Of a stretch of DNA of 15,218 nucleotides, positions 7,582 through 14,206 are shown in pieces (position 1 is the stretch's first letter; the number at the start of each line of letters is the position of its first letter). The position numbers were made by a program, and so were the translations under genes. The stretch covers positions 1 to 15,218 of the forward strand of contig CAMOXA010000016.1 of assembly GCA_946628745.1 (NCBI GenBank). Direction: 5' to 3'. A model generated the notes under the pieces. It was not told where the DNA came from. It ran no database searches and saw nothing but the letters and a program-made list of their open reading frames with translations. This DNA comes from an uncultured Verrucomicrobiota bacterium. GTDB taxonomy: Bacteria; Verrucomicrobiota; Kiritimatiellia; RFP12; UBA1067.

Positions 7582-8243
7582 CGCTCTTGCCGAAGTTCTT
7601 CGCCGTTTCGCTTCTGCTGGCGGTCGCGCCCGGTCCGGACATACTTTTCGTCCTCGCGCAGTCGGTCGAACGCGGCGCCGCCGCGGGCGCCATGGTCACT
7701 CTGGGGCTTTGCACCGGACTTTGCGTGCACGTCCTTCTCGCCGCGCTCGGTTTCGCCGCTGTGATCGGCCGCTACCCTCGCGCATTCAAGGCTGTCACGC
7801 TTTTTGGCGCGGCATACCTCTGCTGCCTCGCCGTGATGTCGTGGCGCGAGGCGCCGGTCGTGCAAATCGGCGGCGGAGCGCCGTGCGCGGGCGATATCGG
7901 CTTTCTGCGGCTGTATGCCCGCGGCATTGTCATGAATCTCTGCAACCCGAAGGTGATACTGTTCTTTCTCGCGCTCGTGCCCGGCTACGTAGACGCGAAA
8001 CGCGGCAGGACCGTCTTGCAGTTCGTCGTTCTCGGCGCGGTTTTCGCGGCGGCGGTCCTTATTGTGTTCAATGCCGTCTCACTTGCGGGCGGAGCCGTTT
8101 CGCGCCATCTTGCCGGACAGCCCGGCGCCATGCCGCGGCTGAGGTATTTCTCGTCGATAGTCATGTTCGGCATAGCGGTTTGGATAGCATGGACGAATCT
8201 GCGCCACGACCGCGCCGCGGGAAAGGCGGACGGCGCCGCATGA
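7578..8243 (+). CDS. LysE/RhtB-family amino acid exporter
   Basis: A 221-residue membrane protein of about six helices. The N terminus carries the family hallmark: LLAVAPGPDILFVLAQS followed by RGAAAGAMVTLGLCTGLCVH. The second half has the conserved GIVMNLCNPKVILFFLALVPGYV. Members export lysine, arginine, homoserine, threonine or related compounds across the inner membrane, driven by the proton gradient. The substrate cannot be read from the sequence. The ATG at 7578 overlaps the azlD stop (ATGA), has GGAG at 7565-7568 and gives the normal N terminus; the frame is open further upstream but that part lies inside azlD. Placement directly after azlCD makes a compact amino-acid efflux module. 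It also overlaps hrpB by 4 nt. Confidence 0.92.
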   Translation: MTLLPKFFAVSLLLAVAPGPDILFVLAQSVERGAAAGAMVTLGLCTGLCVHVLLAALGFAAVIGRYPRAFKAVTLFGAAYLCCLAVMSWREAPVVQIGGGAPCAGDIGFLRLYARGIVMNLCNPKVILFFLALVPGYVDAKRGRTVLQFVVLGAVFAAAVLIVFNAVSLAGGAVSRHLAGQPGAMPRLRYFSSIVMFGIAVWIAWTNLRHDRAAGKADGAA

Positions 8244-10642
8244 CCCGCGCCCCCGCCAGATTCCCCGTCGAAGAACGCCTCGGCGAGATAAAAGAGGCTC
8301 TCGCCGCGAACAGGAGCGTGGTGCTCGTCGCCCCTCCGGGCAGCGGCAAGACGACATGCGTGCCGCCCGCCCTGCTGAACGAAAGCTGGCTCGGCGGCAG
8401 GAAGATCGTCATGCTCGAACCGCGCCGTCTCGCCGCCAGAAGCTGCGCGTCATTCATCGCCCGCGGTCTCGGCGAGCCGGTCGGCGGCACCGTTGGCTAT
8501 CAAGTGCGCCTTGAGCGCAGAATCGGTCCGTCCACCCGCCTGGAGATAGTCACCGAAGGGCTCCTCGCGCAGAGGCTCCTGGCGGATCCTGAACTTTCGG
8601 ACGCAGGTCTTGTCATCTTCGACGAATTCCACGAGCGCTCCCTCGCGTGCGACACCGCCTTCGCTCTCGCGCTGGAAGTCCGCCGCGCGCTCCGGCCTGA
8701 CATGCGCTTGATGGTGATGTCGGCGACGCTCGACGCCGGCGAGGTCGCGGCGCACCTCGGCGACGCGCGCACCGTCCGCGCGGAAGGCCGCATGTATCCC
8801 GTCGAAACCCGCTATCTGGGCGACATGCCGGTGAGCGCCGCGGTCGTTCGGGCGCTTCGCGAGACGCAAGGCGACATCCTCTGCTTCCTGCCGGGCGAAG
8901 GCGAGATACGCCGGACAGCCGAATCGCTCGCCGCGGCGGACGCCGACGTGAGGGCGCTCTACGGCAGCCTGCCGAAGGAGGATCAGGACCGCGTCTTCGC
9001 GCCGTCCTCGCGCCGCAAGGTGATTCTCGCCACGTCCATAGCCGAGACCTCGCTTACCATACCGGGCATAACATGCGTCATCGATTGCGGACTCATGCGC
9101 ATCCCGCGCTTCTCTCCGTCCACCGGGATGAGCGGACTTGTCACCCTGCCGCTCTCGCAGGACCGCGCCGAGCAGCGCCGCGGCCGCGCCGGGCGCGTCC
9201 AGGCCGGCGTATGCTACAGACTGTGGGAAGAAGGCGCGGACGCCCAGCGCCCGAAAAAGATGTCGCCCGAGATTCTTGACGCCGACCTTGCTTCGCTCGT
9301 GCTCGTAAGCGCCGCGTGGGGCGCGACCCGTCGCGAAGATCTGCCGTGGATGACCCCGCCGCCGGCGAGTTCGTGGGAGCAGGCGTCTGGGCTTCTCAAA
9401 CTCCTAGGCGCGCTGGACGCCGACGGCAGGCTTACCGGCAAAGGCGAGGCCATGTCGCGCCTGCCGATGCACCCCCGCCTCGCCAACATGGTGATGAGCG
9501 CGCAGGGCGGCGAGACGGCCGCATTGCTCGCGGCGATCGTCGAGGAAGGTTCGCGCTCGCGCGAGACTGACATACGCCGCATTCTCGACGAAGTGGCCGA
9601 AACTCCGTCGCGGCCTTTCTCCCGGCGCATAATCCAGTTGTCGCGGCGTTTCGCCGGCCGCTCCCCCGAGCGGCAGTCCGCCGGGCCGGCGCTTTCCGAA
9701 GGCGCCCTGCTGGCGCTCGCCTACCCGGACAGAATCGCGAAGAACCGCGGCAACGGAACTTTCAGAATGGTATCGGGCCGCGGCGCCGCGCTTGAGCAGT
9801 CGGACCCTCTCGCCAAGTCGCCTTATCTCGTGTGCTGCGAACTTGACGACAGGCCGGGCGACGCCAAGGTCTTTCTCGCCTGTCCGATAGGCGAGGATGA
9901 AATAGAGTCGATGTTCGCGGCAAGCATGGTGGACGAACCGGTGTGCGAATGGGACCGCCGCGAAGAACGCGTCAAGTGCGCCGTCCGCCGCAGGCTCGGC
10001 GCGATGACCCTGAGAGAGACGCCAAGCGCCCAGGCCGCCGATCCCGGCGCAATCGCCGCGGCTCTCGTCGCGGGCGTCAGACAGAAGGGGGTCGAGAATC
10101 TGCCGTGCTGGACGAAAGAGACCAGGCAGCTTCGCGCGCGGCTGGAGTTTTTGCACCGCCATTGCGGCTGGCCGCAGGTGACGGATGAAACAATCGTCCG
10201 CGCCCTCGAGGGTTTTGTCGGCGGCATGACCCGGTGGCGCGACCTCGAACGCCTCGATCTCGCGTTGGTGTTCGACGCGATTCTTGCGGCCGGCGGACAC
10301 GACAGGCGCGAACTCGACAGACTCGCGCCTGTGCGCATGGAAGTCCCCAGCGGCAGCCGCATGCTCATACATTACGAAGGCGACGAGCCGACGGTCGAAG
10401 TGCGGCTTCAAGAGTGCTTCGGCCTCTTCGAGACGCCTCGCGTCGCCGGCGGCAAGGTGCCTGTCGTGATGACGCTTCTGTCGCCGGCGCAACGCCCGGT
10501 GCAGATCACGAAGGATCTCGCCGGATTCTGGCGGGAGGGCTACCGGCTCGTGCGCAAGGACATGCGCGGCAGGTACCCGAAGCATTACTGGCCCGAAGAC
10601 CCCGCGACGGCCGTCGCCACCCGGCGCGTGCGCCCGAAGTAG
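8240..10642 (+). CDS. hrpB: ATP-dependent DEAH-box helicase HrpB
   Basis: An 800-residue protein, the usual HrpB length. Motifs run in order: P-loop GSGKTT (34-39), EPRRLAARS (motif Ia), DEFH (128-131), SAT (161-163), ATSIAETSLTIPG (motif V) and QRRGRAGR (312-319). The HrpB-specific C-terminal block begins near residue 708 (MLIHYEGDEPTVEVRLQE) and includes the PVQITKDLAGFW and GRYPKHYWPEDP segments close to the end. HrpB is a DExH helicase-like ATPase of bacteria whose exact RNA target is poorly defined. The ATG at 8240 overlaps the exporter stop (ATGA); longer readings upstream would sit inside that gene. It is the last gene of the long operon, and a GC-rich inverted repeat with a T run follows. 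Confidence 0.96.
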   Translation: MTRAPARFPVEERLGEIKEALAANRSVVLVAPPGSGKTTCVPPALLNESWLGGRKIVMLEPRRLAARSCASFIARGLGEPVGGTVGYQVRLERRIGPSTRLEIVTEGLLAQRLLADPELSDAGLVIFDEFHERSLACDTAFALALEVRRALRPDMRLMVMSATLDAGEVAAHLGDARTVRAEGRMYPVETRYLGDMPVSAAVVRALRETQGDILCFLPGEGEIRRTAESLAAADADVRALYGSLPKEDQDRVFAPSSRRKVILATSIAETSLTIPGITCVIDCGLMRIPRFSPSTGMSGLVTLPLSQDRAEQRRGRAGRVQAGVCYRLWEEGADAQRPKKMSPEILDADLASLVLVSAAWGATRREDLPWMTPPPASSWEQASGLLKLLGALDADGRLTGKGEAMSRLPMHPRLANMVMSAQGGETAALLAAIVEEGSRSRETDIRRILDEVAETPSRPFSRRIIQLSRRFAGRSPERQSAGPALSEGALLALAYPDRIAKNRGNGTFRMVSGRGAALEQSDPLAKSPYLVCCELDDRPGDAKVFLACPIGEDEIESMFAASMVDEPVCEWDRREERVKCAVRRRLGAMTLRETPSAQAADPGAIAAALVAGVRQKGVENLPCWTKETRQLRARLEFLHRHCGWPQVTDETIVRALEGFVGGMTRWRDLERLDLALVFDAILAAGGHDRRELDRLAPVRMEVPSGSRMLIHYEGDEPTVEVRLQECFGLFETPRVAGGKVPVVMTLLSPAQRPVQITKDLAGFWREGYRLVRKDMRGRYPKHYWPEDPATAVATRRVRPK

Positions 10643-10646
10643 CACG

Positions 10647-10713
10647 GCCGCGCGACCTGCGCCTCCGCCTCTGGCCGCGGACGTTCCGGCAGTGGCGCGC
10701 GCGCGGCATTTTT
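10647..10713 (+). terminator. Candidate intrinsic terminator of the eight-gene operon
   Basis: GCCGCGCG (10647-10654) can pair perfectly with CGCGCGGC (10700-10707). A nearer copy, GCCGCG at 10674-10679, can pair with CGCGGC (10702-10707). Either stem is followed at once by ATTTTT (10708-10713). The loops are long, so strength is uncertain. The T run abuts the next promoter, so terminator and promoter are packed together. Confidence 0.4.
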
Positions 10714-10721
10714 GCTATAAT
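10713..10721 (+). promoter_or_regulatory. Extended -10 promoter of the rhaT-like unit
   Basis: TGCTATAAT, identical to the box at 1030. TATAAT covers 10716-10721, and seven bases (ACACGCC) separate it from the ATG at 10729, again predicting a leaderless mRNA. No good -35 element is seen at 16-18 nt spacing, as expected for an extended -10 promoter. Confidence 0.75.
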
Positions 10722-10728
10722 ACACGCC

Positions 10729-11751
10729 ATGAATACAACTGCAGGAACTTTGATGTGCGCGCTTGGCGGTTTGGCAGGCGCGGTGTTTGCGCTTCCGTTC
10801 AGAGGCGTCAAGGGCTGGAAATACGAATCGTACTGGTTCGTGTACGCTTTGGCGGGGCTTGTCGTCTTCCCGCTCTGCCTTGGCCTGGCGACCACGAAGG
10901 ATCTGTTCGGCGTCATAGGCGGCGCCGCGCCGAAGACGCTTTTGCAGTGTGCCGGCTTCGGGGCTCTTTGGGGCGTCGGCGGCTTGACGTGGGGACTTAT
11001 GATCCGGTATCTCGGCATTGGCCTGGGGCTGGCGATAGGCTGCGGTCTGTGCTCCGCCGCCGGTACGCTCATCCCGCCGGTCGCGACGGGCCATGCGGCC
11101 GATTTGGTCAAAGACGGCGCCGCCGTCATGACGCTTGCATCGGTCGTTGTCTCTCTGGCCGGCATAGTCCTGGTCGGCTTCGCCGGCAAGCTCAAGGAAG
11201 GCGAGCTTGACGAGGAGGCGAAGAAAAAGGCTGTCGCCGAATTCGATTTCAAAAAGGGAATGACCGTCGCGGTGTTCTCGGGTATTGCGTCCGCCGGCAT
11301 GAACTTCGGCTTGCAGTCCGGCGGCGAGCTGGAGGCCGCCTCGCTCAATCTCGGCACAAGCGCTTCATGGGCCGGGATGCCGGTTCTTGTCGTCGTGCTG
11401 TGGGGCGGCTTCGCGGTCAACGCCGCATGGTGCCTCTGGCAGAACGCGAAGAACGGCTCGTTCTGCGACTACGTGTCGCGCGGTGCCGCCAACTGGACGT
11501 TCGCCGCGCTCGCAGGCGTAATCTGGGCGATGCAGTTCGCGTGCCAGAAGATCGGCGAGCCGGCAATGGGTGAAATGCGCTACATATCGTTCGCGGTCGT
11601 GATGGGCAGCTGCGTGCTGTTCTCGTCGCTTCTCGGCGTGTTCCTCGGCGAATGGAAGGGCACCGGCGCGAAGACGCGCGCCGCGCTCGTCGCCGGGCTG
11701 GCCGTCCTGGCCGCTTCGATAGGCATAGCGGTCGTTGCAAAAGGTCTGTGA
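10729..11751 (+). CDS. rhaT: L-rhamnose/H+ symporter family (RhaT-like)
   Basis: At 340 residues it is close to E. coli RhaT (344) and has about ten hydrophobic helices. Matching blocks run along its length: ALPFRGVKGWKYESYWF near the N terminus, FGALWGVGGLTWGLMIRYLGIGLGLAIG, GTLIPP, VSLAGIVLVGFAGKLKE, FKKGMTVAVFSGIASAGMNF and GVIWAMQFACQKIG. RhaT imports L-rhamnose with protons across the inner membrane. No rhamnose catabolic genes (rhaABD) lie nearby, so the sugar could be a related deoxyhexose. The ATG at 10729 is fixed by the -10 box 7 nt upstream; the open frame continues upstream into hrpB, but that part is not conserved. The next gene starts 16 nt after the stop. Half of its isoleucines (6 of 12) use ATA. 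Confidence 0.9.
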   Translation: MNTTAGTLMCALGGLAGAVFALPFRGVKGWKYESYWFVYALAGLVVFPLCLGLATTKDLFGVIGGAAPKTLLQCAGFGALWGVGGLTWGLMIRYLGIGLGLAIGCGLCSAAGTLIPPVATGHAADLVKDGAAVMTLASVVVSLAGIVLVGFAGKLKEGELDEEAKKKAVAEFDFKKGMTVAVFSGIASAGMNFGLQSGGELEAASLNLGTSASWAGMPVLVVVLWGGFAVNAAWCLWQNAKNGSFCDYVSRGAANWTFAALAGVIWAMQFACQKIGEPAMGEMRYISFAVVMGSCVLFSSLLGVFLGEWKGTGAKTRAALVAGLAVLAASIGIAVVAKGL

Positions 11752-11767
11752 TACCGGCGGGCGGAAA

Positions 11768-12574
11768 ATGGGCAATTATCAGAATACACGACACCACAAA
11801 GGGCCGCGCGAAATGGTCACGGGCGGCGAATGGATATACGGGCGCAATCCCGTGGAGGAAGCTCTTGCGGCCGGGCGGCGCACATGCTCCGAAATAGTCC
11901 TGCCGCCGGCCTTCCCCGACGAGGACGACCAGATACGCCGAATTCGCGACGAGGCGGTCTCCCGCAGACTCGCGATCCGCACGATGGACCGCAACCAGCT
12001 TGACAAGCTCGTCCGGTTCGGCCACCATCAAGGCGTCGCGCTCAAGACGACCGGATACCCTTACGTGGGTTTCGAGGAGATACTCGCCGCCGTGCGCGAC
12101 GACGAGAACGCGCTTGTCGTGGTTCTCGATCACCTTGAAGATCCTCAGAACGTGGGCTCCATCCTCAGGACTGCCTGCGCCGTCGGCGCGGCGGGCGTCG
12201 TGATACCGGAAGACAGGGCGTGCGGAATCACACCCGCAGCGGTTCGCGCCTCCGCAGGCGGCGCCGAGTACCTCAAAGTCGCCCATGTCGTGAACCTCGT
12301 GCGAGCCATCCAGGATTTGAAGGACGCGGGAATGTGGATGACCGGTCTCGACTGGGGCGGTGACGCCAAGGCCTACACCGAAATCGATTTCAAGGGACGT
12401 TGCGGCCTTGTCGTCGGCGCCGAAGGGACCGGGATATCGCGGCTCGTCCGCCAGAACTGCGACTTTATCGCCGAACTGCCGATGCCAGGCGGCTTCGAAT
12501 CGCTGAACGCAGGTGTCGCCGCGGCGGTCGCAATGTATGAAATACTGCGCCAGCGCGGCGTTTCGGCAAAATGA
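11768..12574 (+). CDS. rlmB: SpoU-family rRNA 2'-O-methyltransferase (RlmB-like)
   Basis: A 268-residue protein. E. coli RlmB methylates the ribose of G2251 in the 23S rRNA P loop using SAM. Residues 20-100 form the small L30-like substrate domain, beginning with IYGRNPVEEAL and ending HHQGVALKT, both typical of RlmB. The SPOUT knot domain has motif 1 DHLEDPQNVGSILRTA (N128), motif 2 VVGAEGTGISRLV and motif 3 ELPMPGGFESLNAGVAAAVAMYE (N247). Motif 3 reads SLNAGVA where the family usually has SLNVSVA, a mild change next to the conserved Asn. The start at 11768 has GCGGAA just upstream; an in-frame TTG at 11735 would lie inside the preceding gene. The short basic N terminus (MGNYQNTRHHKGPRE) may help RNA binding. 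It overlaps the phosphatase gene by 4 nt. Confidence 0.9.
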   Translation: MGNYQNTRHHKGPREMVTGGEWIYGRNPVEEALAAGRRTCSEIVLPPAFPDEDDQIRRIRDEAVSRRLAIRTMDRNQLDKLVRFGHHQGVALKTTGYPYVGFEEILAAVRDDENALVVVLDHLEDPQNVGSILRTACAVGAAGVVIPEDRACGITPAAVRASAGGAEYLKVAHVVNLVRAIQDLKDAGMWMTGLDWGGDAKAYTEIDFKGRCGLVVGAEGTGISRLVRQNCDFIAELPMPGGFESLNAGVAAAVAMYEILRQRGVSAK

Positions 12575-13269
12575 AAAATTGCGAAACGACCCTCGCCGGC
12601 GTCGTCGCGGCCTTGCGCGGCGGATGCCGCGCCGTCCTGCTCGTCCGGCACGGCGAACGCCCCAAGATGGACCCGAAAGACCCGACGTTCGGCGACAGCC
12701 TGCCGCTGACGGCCGAAGGCGAGCGCACGGCGCGGCTGTTTGGCGAGGCGCTGCGGGAGTTCGCGGACGAGACGGATTTCTGCACGAGCCCCCTCAGGCG
12801 CACGCGCATGACAGCGTCGCTGATAGCCGAAGGCATGGGTGCCGCCGCGCCGGACATACCCGCATTCGGCTGCCTAGGCAACGAGTCGTTTTTCTACCGC
12901 GACGCTTTGGAGGTCCTGCACGTCTTCACTCCGCCCGAAAACTTCTTCCCGAAAAGCATAGAGTACATGGATACCGGCGTCCAGAGGGGGTTCAATCCGC
13001 TCGGCGAGTCTGCCGACGCGCTCGAGACGTGGTTGTACGGCCGGTTCGGCAGACGCCTGCTGATAGCGGCGACGCACGATTTGTACATCGCGGCGTTCCT
13101 GGCCGCGCGCGGCGCGTACATGGACCGTTCGCGCGAGACGTGGCCGCGGTTTCTGGACGCCGCGGCGATTCTCGTTTCGCCGGACGGCGTGCGCAGGTAC
13201 GCGCTCGTGCGCTCCGGCCTGTCGACTGGGATTGTCGGCGTAGGCGCCCCGGTGCAGAGCGTTCCCTGA
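12571..13269 (+). CDS. Histidine phosphatase superfamily protein
   Basis: A 232-residue protein. The phosphate pocket is clear: LLVRHGERP (R26 H27 G28) carries the nucleophilic histidine, DSLPLTAEGERTARLFG and TSPLRRTRMTA follow in the usual order, and the second catalytic histidine is H169 in AATHDLYI. Family members include phosphoglycerate mutases, broad phosphatases and sugar or protein phosphatases. A larger insert between SPLRRTRMTA and ATHD (residues about 88-160) is rich in aromatic residues and may form the substrate cap. The specificity cannot be inferred. No signal peptide is evident, so it is likely cytoplasmic. The ATG overlaps the methyltransferase stop (ATGA). It ends the rhaT-like unit. 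Confidence 0.88.
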   Translation: MKNCETTLAGVVAALRGGCRAVLLVRHGERPKMDPKDPTFGDSLPLTAEGERTARLFGEALREFADETDFCTSPLRRTRMTASLIAEGMGAAAPDIPAFGCLGNESFFYRDALEVLHVFTPPENFFPKSIEYMDTGVQRGFNPLGESADALETWLYGRFGRRLLIAATHDLYIAAFLAARGAYMDRSRETWPRFLDAAAILVSPDGVRRYALVRSGLSTGIVGVGAPVQSVP

Positions 13270-13285
13270 GCGGCCGGCGGGCGCA

Positions 13286-13314
13286 TTGCAGTGGGCGGGT
13301 GTAAATGGTATAAT
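13286..13314 (+). promoter_or_regulatory. Promoter of the second methyltransferase unit
   Basis: TTGCAG (13286-13291) is spaced 17 nt from TATAAT (13309-13314), which also has the extended TG (TGGTATAAT, from 13306). The preferred ATG at 13324 is 9 nt past the -10, and another in-frame ATG at 13315 directly abuts it. No Shine-Dalgarno is present, so the mRNA should be leaderless or have a leader of a few bases. Confidence 0.75.
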
Positions 13315-13323
13315 ATGCCTCGC

Positions 13324-14205
13324 ATGGAGAATCATATCCAAAGAGAAACGGAAATAACGTCACCGTCGAATCCGAAGCTCAAGTACGTCGTGCGCCTCAG
13401 AACCTGCTCGGCCCGGGAAGAGTCCGGCGAGATGATTGTCGAGGGCTACCGCGAGTGCCGGCGCGCTTTGGACAACGGCTATCGCCCCAGGGCGATGTTC
13501 CACTGCCCCGGCTTCTATCTCAAGAACGAGAACGAGCCGGCGCTTGTCGACGAGTGCGCCCGGCTCGGCGCCGAAATATACACATGTTCCAAGACATGCT
13601 TCGAGAAGATCGCCTACAAAGAGCGTCCTGACGGACTGTTGATGGTCGGCCCCCACATATCGATAAAGCTGGCCGATTTGAAACTGCCCGAAAACGCGCT
13701 TGTCATAGTCACCGAGGCCATCGAGAAGCCCGGCAACCTCGGCACGATTCTGAGGTCGGCAGACGCGGCGAAGGTCGCCGCGGTAATCGTCTGCGACCGC
13801 ACGACAGACATCCACAACCCGAATGTCGTCAGGGCGTCCACCGGCACGATGTTCTCGGTGCCGGTCGTCGAAGCGTCGAGCGACGAGGCGCTCGCGTGGC
13901 TGAAGGCGCACGGCTTCCAGATTCTCGCCGCGACGCCGCACGCCGAGAAGCTCCACTTCGAGGTGGACCTGACCGGCAACGTCGCCATAGCGCTCGGCGC
14001 CGAACAGTATGGACTTACCGCGAAGTGGATGGACGGCGCCGGGTTGCGCGTGAGAATACCGATGCTCGGGCTCGCCGATTCGCTGAACGTATCCGCCGCG
14101 GCGACGATTCTCGTCTACGAGGCCGTGCGCCAGCGTCTGGCGGCGGGCATCGAGAAGGTTCCCGGTTTCATACCCTGGCATGGTGAAGGAAGGCACGACC
14201 ACTGA
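13324..14205 (+). CDS. SpoU/TrmH-family RNA 2'-O-methyltransferase
   Basis: A 293-residue protein from the ATG at 13324 (an in-frame ATG at 13315 would put the start codon right against the -10, so it is less likely). Residues 8-115 are a substrate-binding domain beginning ITSPSNPKLKYVVRLR, with IVEGYRECRRAL. The SPOUT knot follows: EAIEKPGNLGTILRSAD (N138), NPNVVRASTGTMFSVPVV, ALGAEQYGLTAKW and IPMLGLADSLNVSAAATILVYEA (N255). These blocks are characteristic of stand-alone TrmH-type rRNA methyltransferases such as AviRb and TsnR, which modify 23S rRNA and can give antibiotic resistance. Resistance is not shown here; a housekeeping site is equally possible. It lies one gene away from the RlmB-like enzyme but has different substrate-domain sequence, so the two are not a recent duplication. 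Confidence 0.9.
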   Translation: MENHIQRETEITSPSNPKLKYVVRLRTCSAREESGEMIVEGYRECRRALDNGYRPRAMFHCPGFYLKNENEPALVDECARLGAEIYTCSKTCFEKIAYKERPDGLLMVGPHISIKLADLKLPENALVIVTEAIEKPGNLGTILRSADAAKVAAVIVCDRTTDIHNPNVVRASTGTMFSVPVVEASSDEALAWLKAHGFQILAATPHAEKLHFEVDLTGNVAIALGAEQYGLTAKWMDGAGLRVRIPMLGLADSLNVSAAATILVYEAVRQRLAAGIEKVPGFIPWHGEGRHDH

Positions 14206-14206
14206 C

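Noticed and set aside
9404..10645. Long open frame on the minus strand (413 codons) opposite hrpB, with similar long ones at 1061-2047, 2423-3520 and 3550-4641
   Set aside because: They lie antisense to genes with intact conserved motifs or codon-like structure. Their translations are Arg/His-rich with no recognisable domains, as expected for shadows in GC-rich DNA.
13270..13305. Terminator after the histidine phosphatase gene
   Set aside because: The gap is GC-rich but has no stem followed by a T run, so readthrough into the second methyltransferase unit is possible.
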